33,457 nt of DNA, taken from positions 1-33,457 of the forward strand of contig NZ_JACWFH010000038.1 of NCBI RefSeq assembly GCF_019749255.1, in the 5' to 3' direction. Within the stretch, counting starts at the first letter, position 1. Each line of letters opens with the position of its first letter. The DNA comes from Mesobacillus maritimus. GTDB lineage: Bacteria > Bacillota > Bacilli > Bacillales > Cytobacillaceae. Below are positions 14,237 through 23,504 of this stretch, piece after piece. Position numbers and translations under genes: made by a program. The notes under the pieces are model-generated. The model was not told the DNA's origin and ran no database searches. It was given only the letters and a program-made list of their open reading frames with translations.

Positions 14237-15682
14237 TTGACATTGTTTGAAGAATTGGGCATAAGTCCAGCTACACTAAAGTCACTAAAAAACATGGGTT
14301 TTGAAGAAGCAACACCAATCCAGGCCGAAACAATTCCAATGAGTCTGCAAAATAAGGATTTAATTGGTCAGGCACAAACTGGTACGGGGAAAACAGCTGC
14401 ATTTGGTGTTCCTCTCATTGATAAAATTGAGAAGGAGCGTCGTCAAATTCAAGGGATTATTATTGCCCCTACTCGTGAATTGGCTGTACAGGTTTCTGAA
14501 GAGCTTTATAAAATTGGTGCTGGTAAACGTCTTGGCGTTCTTGCAATTTATGGCGGGCAGGATATTAACCGTCAAATCCGTGCTCTAAAGAAGGGCCCGC
14601 ATATTATTGTTGGTACTCCAGGTCGACTACTTGACCATATTAATAGAAAAACCATTAATCTTGAGAATGTCCAAACGGTCATTTTAGATGAAGCAGATGA
14701 AATGCTGAATATGGGCTTCATTGAAGATATCGAAAGCATCCTTGCTAGCGTTCCTGAAGAGCGCCAAACTTTATTGTTCTCAGCAACAATGCCTGGTCCA
14801 ATCCGTAAAATTGCTGAACGGTTTATGAAAAACCCTGAAGTTATTCGTGTAAAAGCACGTGAAATGACGGTTCCATTGATTGAACAATATTACGTTGAAG
14901 TTCAGGAAAAGAATAAGTTTGATGTGTTAACAAGATTGCTGGATATTCAATCACCAGAGCTTGCAATTGTTTTTGGGCGTACAAAGCGCCGGGTAGATGA
15001 GCTTGCTGAGGCTTTGAATCTTCGTGGCTATACAGCTGAAGGAATTCATGGCGACCTATCTCAAGCCAAAAGAATGTCTGTCCTTCGTAAGTTTAAAGAA
15101 GGTTCAATCGATGTTCTTGTCGCTACAGACGTTGCAGCGCGTGGATTGGACATTTCTGGTGTTACACATGTTTACAACTTTGACATTCCACAAGATCCAG
15201 AAAGCTATGTTCACCGTATTGGACGAACAGGCCGAGCTGGTAAGCAAGGGATGGCCTTGACATTTGTAACACAAAGGGAAAAATCCTATCTGTCAGTTGT
15301 TGAGAGAACAACGAAGAAACGCATGGAACGTATGCAAGCTCCAACCCTTGACCAAGCACTTGAAGGTCAACAAAAAGCGGTTCTTGATAAAATTGTTCAG
15401 ACGATTGAATCCAATAATCTGCAATTTTACCGTCAGACTGCGGAGGAATTACTCCGTGAACATGATGCGACTACTGTGGTTGCATCCGTACTCAAGATGT
15501 TAACCAAAGAGCCTGATACAACACCAGTAAAACTAACGGAAGAAAAGCCTCTGCCAAACCGTGGAAGAGACAAAAAGCCGCAGGATCGCAGAAGAAGTTC
15601 CGATTATAACCGCAACAAGAACTATAAACCGCGTACAGCGACGAAAAGAACAGGTGGCAAGCCTACTCGTTCATCAAGATAA
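14237..15682 (+). CDS. cshA: DEAD-box RNA helicase CshA
   Basis: ATP-dependent RNA helicase of the RNA degradosome, also used in ribosome assembly and cold adaptation. The 481 residues carry all motifs: Q motif (GFEEATPIQ), Walker A AQTGTGKT (46-53), PTREL, TPGR, DEAD (151-154), SAT (182-184), ARGLD and [10 protein letters not shown]. The C-terminal tail (about 430-481) is Arg/Lys-rich with RRSSDYNRN and ends in TRSSR, as in the CshA type. TTG start with AGGAGA 10 nt upstream. Strong family resemblance and the position after murF and before ydbS match B. subtilis ydbR. Own promoter and terminator. Confidence 0.96.
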   Translation: MTLFEELGISPATLKSLKNMGFEEATPIQAETIPMSLQNKDLIGQAQTGTGKTAAFGVPLIDKIEKERRQIQGIIIAPTRELAVQVSEELYKIGAGKRLGVLAIYGGQDINRQIRALKKGPHIIVGTPGRLLDHINRKTINLENVQTVILDEADEMLNMGFIEDIESILASVPEERQTLLFSATMPGPIRKIAERFMKNPEVIRVKAREMTVPLIEQYYVEVQEKNKFDVLTRLLDIQSPELAIVFGRTKRRVDELAEALNLRGYTAEGIHGDLSQAKRMSVLRKFKEGSIDVLVATDVAARGLDISGVTHVYNFDIPQDPESYVHRIGRTGRAGKQGMALTFVTQREKSYLSVVERTTKKRMERMQAPTLDQALEGQQKAVLDKIVQTIESNNLQFYRQTAEELLREHDATTVVASVLKMLTKEPDTTPVKLTEEKPLPNRGRDKKPQDRRRSSDYNRNKNYKPRTATKRTGGKPTRSSR

Positions 15683-15687
15683 TAGCG

Positions 15688-15718
15688 CAAAGAGAGCATT
15701 CAATGCTCTCTTTTTTTT
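15688..15718 (+). terminator. Terminator of cshA
   Basis: AGAGAGCATT and AATGCTCTCT form the stem, followed by eight T. Confidence 0.92.
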
Positions 15719-15870
15719 GCGTTCTATGATATCTAAAGGATGCTGGTGGATCAATCCTGCTGCTTAAACAGGGAGTATAGGTCTTTCTAATGATTCTGTT
15801 GTGTTAAAGGCATACTACGAAATAGCGAAGCTTAGTAAGCTTGTGAAAAATCTTCGAGGTGAAAATTATC

Positions 15871-16842
15871 ATGACAATCGTGAGACTTGGGTATGTAGCA
15901 ATGAGTGTTGAGCTTCAAAATTGTTCACCCTCACAAACCATGACTTTTAAACAGTTTCAAAGCATAAGTGATCGTGAAGCTGCCATACGGAAACTAGAAC
16001 GAATTGCAATATCCAACTTAGAAAACTGTTTACGTTTATTGAAGCATAATACTGCAAATGATATTTCATTCTTTCGGTTAAGTTCGCAATTAGTTCCGCT
16101 TGCCAATCACCCAGAACTAACGGACTGGAAGTATATGAAAGCTTTAAAAGAGCCATTAAAGAACTTAGCGGAGTATATAAATACAAATTCCATGAGAATT
16201 GATTTTCATCCAGATCATTTTGTTCTTTTAAATACAACAAGTAAGGATACATTAAATAATTCAATTAAAACACTTGCCATGCATGAAGCCCTTTTAAAGG
16301 GAATGGAGATCAATCCGCAGCATCGCTGTGTTCTCCATGTGGGTGGTGCGTATGATGATAAGGAGAAAGCGCTAGAACAATTCATCCACAACTGGGGACT
16401 TCTCCCTCACCATCTTCAAGATTTGATTATGTTAGAGAATGACGATACTACTTTTACCATTCATGATACGTTGTATCTATGTGAGAAGTTGGGTATTCCT
16501 CTTGTGTTTGATTACCATCATCATCTTGCTAATTTTGAGAATGAAGAAGATTGGGAAAAGAATTGGGAGCGTGTGGTTGGAACGTGGAACCACTCGGAGC
16601 TTCCAATCAAAATGCATATCTCTAGCCCAAGATCTGAGAAGGATTTCCGTGCTCATGCCGACCATATCGATCCTGACATGTTTATGACCTTTTTACAGAA
16701 GGTACAGGGGACTGTCCCCGAAATTCACTGTATGATTGAGGCAAAACGAAAGGATGAGGCCTTGTTCAAACTTGCTGAAGATCTAAAAAAAAGGCCAGAA
16801 ATCGACATGATCGATCAAGCTAGTTTTCGGATAAGCGGGTGA
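15871..16842 (+). CDS. uvsE: UV-damage endonuclease UvsE (UVDE family)
   Basis: Nicks DNA 5' of UV photoproducts and starts an excision repair path independent of UvrABC. The 323-residue TIM-barrel protein has the family's metal-ligand stretches: SFFRLSSQLVPLANHP, RIDFHPDHFVLLN, VLHVGGAYDDKEKAL, MLENDDTTFTIHD, VFDYHHHLANFE, KMHISSPRSEKDFRAHADH and MIEAKRKDEALFKL. The frame opens at GTG 15859, but CGAGGTG overlaps that codon and is well placed (9 nt) for ATG 15871, which I use. In B. subtilis uvsE (ywjD) lies far away from cshA as I recall, so its place here is lineage-specific. Confidence 0.93.
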   Translation: MTIVRLGYVAMSVELQNCSPSQTMTFKQFQSISDREAAIRKLERIAISNLENCLRLLKHNTANDISFFRLSSQLVPLANHPELTDWKYMKALKEPLKNLAEYINTNSMRIDFHPDHFVLLNTTSKDTLNNSIKTLAMHEALLKGMEINPQHRCVLHVGGAYDDKEKALEQFIHNWGLLPHHLQDLIMLENDDTTFTIHDTLYLCEKLGIPLVFDYHHHLANFENEEDWEKNWERVVGTWNHSELPIKMHISSPRSEKDFRAHADHIDPDMFMTFLQKVQGTVPEIHCMIEAKRKDEALFKLAEDLKKRPEIDMIDQASFRISG

Positions 16843-17049
16843 AATGGAAGCGGGTGTATAGTTACAGTAAGGGGAAGTAGGTACGTGCACATTCCGTCGA
16901 TAGATAAGACCACAAGACATGTATTGAGGACTTAACCCTAAGCTAGCAGACCAGTTAGCATCAAGGATATTCCTCTTTATCCCCATTTCTCCCGATTACA
17001 TGTATACTAATAGAAACATACAAAATGGGAAATCAGGAGGAATGTGTTT

Positions 17050-17529
17050 ATGGTTCCTGAGCCGCAAACAAGAATTTCAAAACGAGCGTTGGTGGTATGG
17101 AGAATTACTGGCGTTATTACTTCTTTGTTTAGTTGGATAGTAGGGGGTGCCCTTGTCACGTTAGGTGTTCTTTTCGACTGGCCAGTCTGGATGATTATAG
17201 CCTTGATTATCCTCATTCTAATTTTTAGTTATCTATTCACTTTTTTCTTTCCAAAGTTACGCTGGAAACGTTGGCGATATGAAGTAAGAGAGCAGGAAAT
17301 TGAAATTCAGCGCGGTGTTTTTATCATGAAAAGAACGCTTATTCCAATGGTAAGGGTCCAACATGTTGATACTCAACAAGGGCCGTTATTGCGGAAATAT
17401 CAGCTCTCCACGGTGATGATTTCAACGGCTGCGACCGTTCATGAAATTCCTGCTCTTGAAATGGACGAAGCAGAAGAGTTACGACGATCAATCTCGCGGT
17501 TGGCAAGGGTGGCGGATGAAGATGTCTGA
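17050..17529 (+). CDS. ydbS: Membrane protein YdbS (bPH2/DUF304 domain)
   Basis: Small membrane protein of 159 residues, the length of B. subtilis YdbS. It has two helices (about 21-42 and 48-70) and a bacterial PH-like domain with the hallmark LIPMVRVQHVDTQQGPLLRK and ALEMDEAEELRRSISRLARV. In B. subtilis the sigma-W-controlled ydbST pair protects against certain peptide antibiotics of other bacilli (amylocyclicin, as I recall). ATG 17050 is chosen over GTG 17044 because AGGAGG is 9 nt from it and only 3 nt from the GTG. It overlaps ydbT. I see no clear sigma-W promoter in the 207 nt upstream. Confidence 0.92.
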   Translation: MVPEPQTRISKRALVVWRITGVITSLFSWIVGGALVTLGVLFDWPVWMIIALIILILIFSYLFTFFFPKLRWKRWRYEVREQEIEIQRGVFIMKRTLIPMVRVQHVDTQQGPLLRKYQLSTVMISTAATVHEIPALEMDEAEELRRSISRLARVADEDV

Positions 17530-18964
17530 CCCGAAAAGATTGCATCCGATTGCCGCAATGATAAATATGCTCCGACAGTTAAAAGAATTAATTGTCCCCA
17601 TTCTGTTCTTTACTGTCGTTGGAAGTAGAGGCAATGAAAATGTTTTCTACTTCATTGCCGTCGGTGTGGGTCTTGTACTTGTCCTCCTGACAGGGATTTT
17701 ATCATGGTATCGCTTTACGTATCGAGTGGAAGAAGGGGAGTTAAGGATTGAGCACGGACTCTTTGTCCGTAAAAAACGCTATATCCCTTTTGAGCGGATT
17801 CAGAGCTTAGACATAACAGAAGGAATTCTACAGCGGCCTTTTGGTCTTGTGAAAGTGAAGGTGGAAACTGCGGGGGGGTCAAAAACAGAGAATGCAGAAG
17901 CAGTTTTAACAGCAATAAGGAAAGAAGAAGCAAGTCAAATCCATGATTTCTTAGTATCAGTAAAGAATTCCAAGCGAAGAGATGAATTCGAAGAGGAAGC
18001 CGTTCCGATTCAGGAATCGATTATTTATCGACTCTCCTTTGGTGACTTACTGCTGCTTGCTTCAACTTCCGGTGGTGTTGGCGTAGTGATCTCGGCAATC
18101 GTTGCTTTCTTTTTTCAATTTGAGGAGATCATCCCTTATGAAAAGGTCTATAAAGAAGTAGAACATTTCATCGCAAATGGAGTCATTTTCGTAAGCATTG
18201 TCGTTTTTCTTGGATTCTTGCTGGCGTGGGTGATTTCTGTTCTTGGAACGATGGTTAAATATGCAAACTTCACGTTAAAAAAAGTGGACCAAGATCTTAT
18301 CATTACAAGAGGGTTATTAGAAAAGCGACAAATGACCATTCCGTTGAAACGAATTCAGGCTATCCGTATAAGTGAGAATGTGCTGAGGCAACCCTTTGGT
18401 AGGGGATCAGTATATATAGAAAGTGCGGGTGGTTCAGCGTTAAATGAAGAAGGTTCGAAAGTACTGGTGCTCCCCCTTATAAAAAAACAGGATATCGCGA
18501 AAACTCTTGAGCCCTTTTTAGAGGAATATCCGTTTAAATCTAATTTCCATACACTCCCGCCTCGTGCTCTTACTCGTTACCTAGGAAGGGGTGTTGTGAT
18601 TGTCATCCCTGTAGCCGTAGTTATTAGTTACTTTTTTAAACCTTGGGGCTATGTTTCTTTGTTATTTATCCTAGCATCACTCATCTGGTCAGCTTTAAAG
18701 TATAAAGATGCAGGATGGGCGATAGATAAAGATTTTCTAGTCTTAAGGTACCGGACGTTTGTGAAGAATACAGTCCTTATGAGAAAAGAAAAAATTCAGT
18801 CCCTGACAGCTCGGAAAAGTTTTTATCAAAATAAAAAGCGGCTTGCTACCATTGAGGCTGTGGTGAAATCCGGACATAGTGGTTCGGGCGGACGAGTGAA
18901 AGACCTAGAAGACAAAGATGTGATAAACATTTATCAATGGTATTCTCGAGATGCTCATCATTAA
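17522..18964 (+). CDS. ydbT: Membrane protein YdbT (multiple bPH2/DUF304 domains)
   Basis: Partner of YdbS. The 480 residues hold three pairs of hydrophobic helices (about 20-58, 180-245 and 365-400), each followed by a bPH2 domain. The domain hallmark is seen twice as RYIPFERIQSLDITEGILQR and MTIPLKRIQAIRISENVLRQ, and a divergent third one is VLMRKEKIQSLTARKSFYQN. The frame is open back to 17441, but ATG 17522 starts MSDPKRLHP as in B. subtilis YdbT and has AGGGTGG 9 nt upstream. It overlaps ydbS by 8 bp, so the two are translationally coupled. Confidence 0.92.
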   Translation: MSDPKRLHPIAAMINMLRQLKELIVPILFFTVVGSRGNENVFYFIAVGVGLVLVLLTGILSWYRFTYRVEEGELRIEHGLFVRKKRYIPFERIQSLDITEGILQRPFGLVKVKVETAGGSKTENAEAVLTAIRKEEASQIHDFLVSVKNSKRRDEFEEEAVPIQESIIYRLSFGDLLLLASTSGGVGVVISAIVAFFFQFEEIIPYEKVYKEVEHFIANGVIFVSIVVFLGFLLAWVISVLGTMVKYANFTLKKVDQDLIITRGLLEKRQMTIPLKRIQAIRISENVLRQPFGRGSVYIESAGGSALNEEGSKVLVLPLIKKQDIAKTLEPFLEEYPFKSNFHTLPPRALTRYLGRGVVIVIPVAVVISYFFKPWGYVSLLFILASLIWSALKYKDAGWAIDKDFLVLRYRTFVKNTVLMRKEKIQSLTARKSFYQNKKRLATIEAVVKSGHSGSGGRVKDLEDKDVINIYQWYSRDAHH

Positions 18965-18975
18965 AAATAGATTCA

Positions 18976-19005
18976 AAAAAAAGCGCCGTTCTCGGCGCTT
19001 TTTAT
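18976..19005. terminator. Bidirectional terminator between ydbT and the rhomboid gene
   Basis: AAAAAGCGCCG pairs with CGGCGCTTTTT around TTCT. The A-tract before and T-tract after make it work on both strands for these convergent genes. Confidence 0.92.
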
Positions 19006-19054
19006 AAGGGTCCTTAGCTAGTTTCAGATACAGATAAGAGCTTCCGAATTTCAC

Positions 19055-19642
19055 TTACTGTTTAAGTAAGAGCACCCGTCCTGTAAAGAAGCCAGCAATT
19101 AACCCGAAAATGTGTGCGGTAATATTGATGTTTGATTGGAAAAATGTCATGATGACCCCAATAACTGCAATGGTGATAATAATTTGCGAGTTTTCTTTTG
19201 AAAGTAAATCTTTTCTAAACATACTGATTGCAAGGTAAAAACCAAATAAACCAAAAATAGCGCCACTAGACCCTACATGGGTATATGTCGGTGGTTCCAG
19301 TAAAAGGGTTGCTACATTGGCGGCAATTCCTGTCAATAAATAGACCAATAGAAATTTAGCTTTACCTAGGATTCTCTCTAAAGCAGGTCCGAAAAGAACC
19401 AAGGAAAAACTGTTGAAAAGTAGATGTGCAAAGCCGGAATGGACAAAGATAGGAGTGAGGATTCTCCAGAATTCCCCTTCTATGATGTATAAATTAACTC
19501 CAGCTAATAAAGTGAAAATCTCTCTGCTTGGTAAAAGTGGCAGCGTTGTTGCTAGGTGTACAAGCAGATGAATGATGAGAATCAAAGTGATGAGGGGATA
19601 GAAACGAATAAACTCTCGAAAGCTCTCGGTTCGGACGAACAT
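19055..19642 (-). CDS. ydcA: Rhomboid-family intramembrane serine protease (YdcA-like)
   Basis: Polytopic membrane protein of 195 residues with about six helices. The rhomboid catalytic set is intact: HxxxN in helix 2 (His73, Asn77 of HLLFNSF), GxSG as GSSGAIFG with nucleophile Ser126, and the partner His177 in AHIFGLIAGF. It would cleave substrate helices within the membrane; its substrates are unknown. RBS AGGAGG 7 nt before ATG. Divergent from acpS, as ydcA and acpS neighbour each other in B. subtilis. The symbol is by position and family only, and is distinct from GluP (YqgP), which is much longer. Confidence 0.9.
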   Translation of the reverse strand: MFVRTESFREFIRFYPLITLILIIHLLVHLATTLPLLPSREIFTLLAGVNLYIIEGEFWRILTPIFVHSGFAHLLFNSFSLVLFGPALERILGKAKFLLVYLLTGIAANVATLLLEPPTYTHVGSSGAIFGLFGFYLAISMFRKDLLSKENSQIIITIAVIGVIMTFFQSNINITAHIFGLIAGFFTGRVLLLKQ

Positions 19643-19811
19643 AAAATACCTCCTATAAATTCTTATCTTATGGGAAACCTTGGACGTTTGTTTTTATAAT
19701 TACCTATAGAAGAAGTATAAGTTGCATGTTGGTTTATTGTCTACTTTAGAGTGGCTAGCTCACATGTACAGGCTAGTGACTTTATCAATTTATTAGAAGG
19801 TGGCTGAAGTT

Positions 19812-20168
19812 ATGATTGCAGGAATTGGTCTGGATGTTGTTGAACTAAGCCGGATTGAAGCATTACTAGAAAAACAGAAGCGATTTCCAGAGCGGATTTT
19901 AACGCAGCATGAGAAGGAGATTTTTTTAGGACTAAAACATAGAAGGAAGATTGAGTACCTTGCCGGTCGGTTTGCAGCCAAAGAGGCTTTTTCGAAAGCG
20001 AATGGTACAGGGATTGGCAAGGAATTATCGTTTTTAGATATTGAAATTCAATCAGATAAGCACGGCAAGCCTTTCGTGGTTAAACCATTTGTCGATGGAG
20101 TTCACCTTTCCATCACCCATACCCGTGAGTACGCTGCTGCTCAGGTAATCATTGAAAATTTTAGATAA
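19812..20168 (+). CDS. acpS: Holo-[acyl-carrier-protein] synthase
   Basis: Transfers 4'-phosphopantetheine from CoA to apo-ACP, activating fatty-acid synthesis. The 118-residue AcpS-type transferase has the magnesium-site motif GIGLDVVEL near the N-terminus, the signature [16 protein letters not shown], and the C-terminal [16 protein letters not shown]. The frame opens at GTG 19800, but AAGGTGG (19796-19802) overlaps that codon and is 9 nt from ATG 19812, which also gives the conserved N-terminus MIAGIGLD. Confidence 0.96.
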   Translation: MIAGIGLDVVELSRIEALLEKQKRFPERILTQHEKEIFLGLKHRRKIEYLAGRFAAKEAFSKANGTGIGKELSFLDIEIQSDKHGKPFVVKPFVDGVHLSITHTREYAAAQVIIENFR

Positions 20169-20487
20169 GTGGGTTGAAAAAAACTATTATCTATTTTATG
20201 TAAGAACGGCTGATTATTGGATTTTTAATTCGTTTGCACACGCTATTTCTTTTGTAGCTCAGAAAGACCTCAGATCAGCGGACATTGCTCTAAAAAATGC
20301 AATAAAGTTTTAGAAAAGAGCCTAAAAAATAATACAGGCTTTCAGAAAGCTTGGTCATAAACCCTAAGGTTGTCTCATATATTCATAGTGCAACAGGGGA
20401 GAAAGACCTTAGCGGCGGGAATATGGCTGTAGACTGTCTTTTCTTTCCCTTTCCACGTTGAAATCAGACTAAAAAGGGGTTGAAGGA
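20169..20487. other. Gene-free stretch between acpS and ydcC
   Basis: No gene seen. A weak hairpin AGCCT/AGGCT lies near 20317-20344 without a real T-run. A sporulation-type (sigma-E) promoter would be expected for ydcC, but I found no convincing -35/-10 pair. Confidence 0.4.
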
Positions 20488-21501
20488 ATGAAGAAAAAGT
20501 TTTGGCTGTTTCTCGCTGGAGTGATGGTTTTATTCGTTTTAGCTGCATGTGGTGCTAAATCACAGGAAACAGTGGTTAAGGACCTTGATAAGAATTTATC
20601 AGAGTTGAAGAGCTACAAGGCGAATGCAAAGATGACCCTCCAAATGGGGACAGATCCACAAGTGTATGAAGTTGAAATTTGGCATAAAGACCCATCCTAT
20701 TATCGGGTAAACCTAAAAAATGCTGAAAAAGATCAAAGTCAGATGATCCTACGAAATGATGAGGGAGTATTTGTCTTAACTCCAGCGTTAAATAAGAGTT
20801 TCCGCTTCCAAAGTAGTTGGCCGCAAAATAGCAGTCAAGCTTATTTATATGAATCCTTAGTAAATGACATTCTTGAGGATAAAGAAGCAAAGTATACGGA
20901 AACAGAAAAACATTATGTCTTTGAAACGAAAACCCGTTATCAAAACAATCAGATGCTGCCAATCCAAGAAATTAAATTGAATAAGAAAGATTTGACCCCA
21001 GCAAGTGTGAAAGTCATGGATACGGACAGAAATGCCCTTGTTACAGTTGAATTCTCCGATGTTGAATTCGATGCAAGTTTTGATGATGATGCTTTTGATA
21101 TGAAGAAAAATATGACCGCTTCCCAATTAGAAGTTCCTGTTATGGCTGACGGGGAAGATAATCAGTTCACAGTAAAGTATCCTTTAGCGGAAATTCCAGG
21201 CGTGAAGTTGTCTGATGAGCGAGAAATGAATACTGAAAATGGAAAGCGGGTTGTTCTAACCTTTGATGGTGAAAAATCCTATACACTCGTTCAAGAAAAA
21301 GCAGGAGTGATGAGTGACGGTGCAAATCCAGTTTCAATGGATGGAAATCCGGTTGATCTAGGGTTTACAATCGGGGCGCAGTCAGACAACACAATTCGCT
21401 GGACTCACCTAGGTGTGGAGTATATGCTAGCATCTTCTGATTTGACTCCAGAGGAAATGGTCATGGTAGCAAAGTCCGTTCAAGGTGATGTGATTAAATA
21501 A
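20488..21501 (+). CDS. ydcC: YdcC-type lipoprotein (LolA-like fold)
   Basis: Predicted lipoprotein of 337 residues: a charged N-terminus (MKKKF), a hydrophobic core, and the lipobox LAAC with Cys21 as the lipidated residue. The mature part looks like the LolA-like/outer-membrane-lipoprotein-sorting family of Firmicutes: YEVEIWHKDPSYYRVNL, QSQMILRNDEGVFVLTP, then VEFSDVEFDASFDDDAFD. The C-terminal part ends with LGVEYMLASSDLTPEEMV. In B. subtilis the gene is tied to sporulation as I recall, and the related GerS of Clostridioides difficile acts in spore cortex processing. Start ATG 20488 follows AAGGGG. Position between acpS and alr matches ydcC. Confidence 0.88.
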   Translation: MKKKFWLFLAGVMVLFVLAACGAKSQETVVKDLDKNLSELKSYKANAKMTLQMGTDPQVYEVEIWHKDPSYYRVNLKNAEKDQSQMILRNDEGVFVLTPALNKSFRFQSSWPQNSSQAYLYESLVNDILEDKEAKYTETEKHYVFETKTRYQNNQMLPIQEIKLNKKDLTPASVKVMDTDRNALVTVEFSDVEFDASFDDDAFDMKKNMTASQLEVPVMADGEDNQFTVKYPLAEIPGVKLSDEREMNTENGKRVVLTFDGEKSYTLVQEKAGVMSDGANPVSMDGNPVDLGFTIGAQSDNTIRWTHLGVEYMLASSDLTPEEMVMVAKSVQGDVIK

Positions 21502-21510
21502 TCTACTAAT

Positions 21511-21540
21511 AACAGGCTCATATAATGGGCCTGTTTTTTT
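21511..21540 (+). terminator. Terminator of ydcC
   Basis: AACAGGCTC pairs with GGGCCTGTT around a short loop, followed by a T-run to 21540. Confidence 0.88.
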
Positions 21541-21655
21541 GATGATAAAGTAAGAATCAATTGAGGCAGTTAGAGAATAAATGATAATAGCTACATTGTT
21601 TACGTGAAACACTGCTAAAAATTTTTCTCTTTGGACAAAATGTTGGAGTATGCAT

Positions 21656-21684
21656 TTGACATTCCTACTTCCTGGTTCGATAAT
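21656..21684 (+). promoter_or_regulatory. Sigma-A promoter of alr
   Basis: TTGACA (21656-21661), 17 nt, GATAAT (21679-21684), about 45 nt upstream of the alr start. Confidence 0.75.
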
Positions 21685-21728
21685 ATTACAGATAAGCAAT
21701 CGGACGAATAATAAGGAAGTGTATTTTC

Positions 21729-22901
21729 GTGATTGAACAAGCTTTTTTTTACCGAGATACTTGGGTAGAGGTAAATCTCGATTGTATCGTAGCAAATGTT
21801 TCTGAAGTTAGAAAAAGGCTCCCTGAAGAGGTAGCAATAATCGGAGTGGTTAAAGCAAATGCTTACGGACATGGAGATTACCAGGTAGCCCAAGCTGCTC
21901 TAGAGGCAGGAGCTACGATGCTCGCTGTAGCTTTTATGGATGAAGCACTCTCTCTTAGAGGCAAAGGAATTACTGCTCCAATTCTCGTACTGGGAGCAAG
22001 TCGGCCGGAGGATGTAAACATCGCTTCCGCTGAAAATATCACATTAACTGTTTTTGAACCTGAATGGCTTGAACAGGCTAAAGAATATCTTGATTCAAAT
22101 GCAACCCTTTCCCTACATGTTAAGGTGGATACAGGAATGGGTCGTATAGGAGTTAGAAGTATTGAAGAGTTATCAATGGTTGAAAAGAGTATTGCCTCAG
22201 ATTCACGATTGTTGTTTGATGGCATCTTCACTCACTTTGCAACAGCCGATGAATTAACAGATTCCTACTTTCATGAACAACTAGGGCGGTTTAAGGAGAT
22301 GGTTGCTAGTCTTCACACGAGACCGGCATGTATTCACAGTAGCAATAGTGCTGCTGCGCTTCGCTATGGAGAAGCGCACTTTAACGCTGTCAGACTAGGC
22401 ATCATTATGTATGGACTTTCGCCTTCACAAGAAATAAAACCTGAGTTGCCTTTTCAGTTAAAAGAAGCATTTTCGCTACATTCCAAGCTTACTCAAGTGA
22501 AAAGAGTAAATAAAGGTGAAAAAATTAGTTATGGTGGAACCTATGAAACCGCTGAAGAAGAGTGGATAGGGACCATTCCGATTGGTTATGCCGATGGGTG
22601 GATTCGAAAATTACAAGGGCAAGAAGTACTGGTTAACGGGGTCAGATCGCCCATTGTCGGTCGAATCTGTATGGATCAATTGATGGTTAAACTTCCTTAC
22701 GAAGTACCTGTAGGGACTGTGATAACCTTAATAGGGGAACAGCAGGGATCGATTATTCCAATCGATGAGATTGCCGATACATTAGAGACAATTAATTATG
22801 AGGTACCATGCCTGATTGCTTCAAGAGTTCCACGGATATATAAAAGAGATGGGCAAATTATCGATATGAAAAACCCTTTGCTTCCTAAAACCCTAGGTTA
22901 A
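21729..22901 (+). CDS. alr: Alanine racemase
   Basis: PLP-dependent enzyme making D-Ala from L-Ala for the wall. The 390 residues have the PLP-binding VVKANAYGHG with Lys42 and the catalytic Tyr268 in KISYGGTYET. Further family motifs are VDTGMGRIG, HSSNSAAAL, GIIMYGLSP, PIGYADGW and GRICMDQLM. GTG start with AGGAAG 9 nt upstream, downstream of a good sigma-A promoter. Its product feeds Ddl (11115). Located before ndoAI-ndoA as in B. subtilis. No terminator was seen directly after the gene, so some read-through toward ndoAI is possible. Confidence 0.96.
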   Translation: MIEQAFFYRDTWVEVNLDCIVANVSEVRKRLPEEVAIIGVVKANAYGHGDYQVAQAALEAGATMLAVAFMDEALSLRGKGITAPILVLGASRPEDVNIASAENITLTVFEPEWLEQAKEYLDSNATLSLHVKVDTGMGRIGVRSIEELSMVEKSIASDSRLLFDGIFTHFATADELTDSYFHEQLGRFKEMVASLHTRPACIHSSNSAAALRYGEAHFNAVRLGIIMYGLSPSQEIKPELPFQLKEAFSLHSKLTQVKRVNKGEKISYGGTYETAEEEWIGTIPIGYADGWIRKLQGQEVLVNGVRSPIVGRICMDQLMVKLPYEVPVGTVITLIGEQQGSIIPIDEIADTLETINYEVPCLIASRVPRIYKRDGQIIDMKNPLLPKTLG

Positions 22902-23218
22902 AAGACCATATTCGTTCTATACAAGAGTGGAGCGGAGCGAAAGGCACAAGACTCTTTGCGGGTTCCACTTGAACAAAAGCTGTCTAAATTCCATGGCATG
23001 CACTATGGTGCATAATGGCCTGTATCCCTATGTAGAGATTTCCTAAAAATAACAAATCAAGGAATCTGTGCATAAAATATTATTTTCTTGGCGGATAATA
23101 CAATAGAATTGCCAATGCATCTTTGCATCTGGCTAAATTAATGTTAAGATTAAAAATGGTAAAGAAAAATAAAAAAACGTGAAACGGTATGTAGTGATGA
23201 TGGTGGAGGTGTATGTTT
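22902..23218 (+). other. Gene-free stretch between alr and ndoAI
   Basis: No gene seen. It has a partly self-complementary patch near 22991-23022 (CATGGCATGCAC, GGTGCATAATGG) and the ndoAI promoter candidate at 23123. Confidence 0.4.
23123..23150 (+). promoter_or_regulatory. Putative promoter of ndoAI-ndoA
   Basis: TTGCAT (23123-23128), 16 nt, TAAGAT (23145-23150), 68 nt before the ndoAI start. Confidence 0.5.
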
Positions 23219-23500
23219 GTGTCTGAATCCAGCGCAACAACTGAAATCCTGGTAAGGTTACCGCAAAACCTATTAATGGAATTAGATGGCTTTGCTAAAC
23301 AGGAAAACGTAAACCGAAGTGAATTCATTTATCAAGCAACAAAGATGTACCTGCGCGACAGGAAAAAGAGACAAATTCGTGAATCCATGAGACGTGGATA
23401 TATGGAAATGGCCAAGATCAACCTGACGATTGCCTCTGAAGCATTCCAGGCAGAGTACGAGGCAGAACACACTGTCGAACGTTTAGTAAGCGGAGGATAA
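23219..23500 (+). CDS. ndoAI: Antitoxin EndoAI (MazE-like, ribbon-helix-helix)
   Basis: Antitoxin that binds and blocks the RNase EndoA (next gene). The 93 residues have an N-terminal ribbon-helix-helix fold ([20 protein letters not shown], then [10 protein letters not shown]) and the conserved toxin-binding C-terminus [12 protein letters not shown] ... TVERLVSGG. Two starts are possible, ATG 23213 and GTG 23219. I use the GTG since GGAGG is 9 nt from it but 3 nt from the ATG, and MSESS matches the known protein. Only 4 nt separate it from ndoA. Confidence 0.93.
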   Translation: MSESSATTEILVRLPQNLLMELDGFAKQENVNRSEFIYQATKMYLRDRKKRQIRESMRRGYMEMAKINLTIASEAFQAEYEAEHTVERLVSGG

Positions 23501-23504
23501 TCCG

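Noticed and set aside
13947-14243. Minus-strand open frame of 98 codons upstream of cshA
   Set aside because: No ribosome site, unlike any protein I know, and it covers the cshA promoter and leader hairpins.
20377-20410. Sigma-E-like promoter before ydcC (CATATATTC with a following CATAG)
   Set aside because: The spacing and -10 box do not fit the sigma-E consensus.
21605-21610. TGAAAC upstream of alr as a sigma-W -35 box
   Set aside because: No CGTA 15-18 nt downstream. A good sigma-A promoter exists closer to alr.
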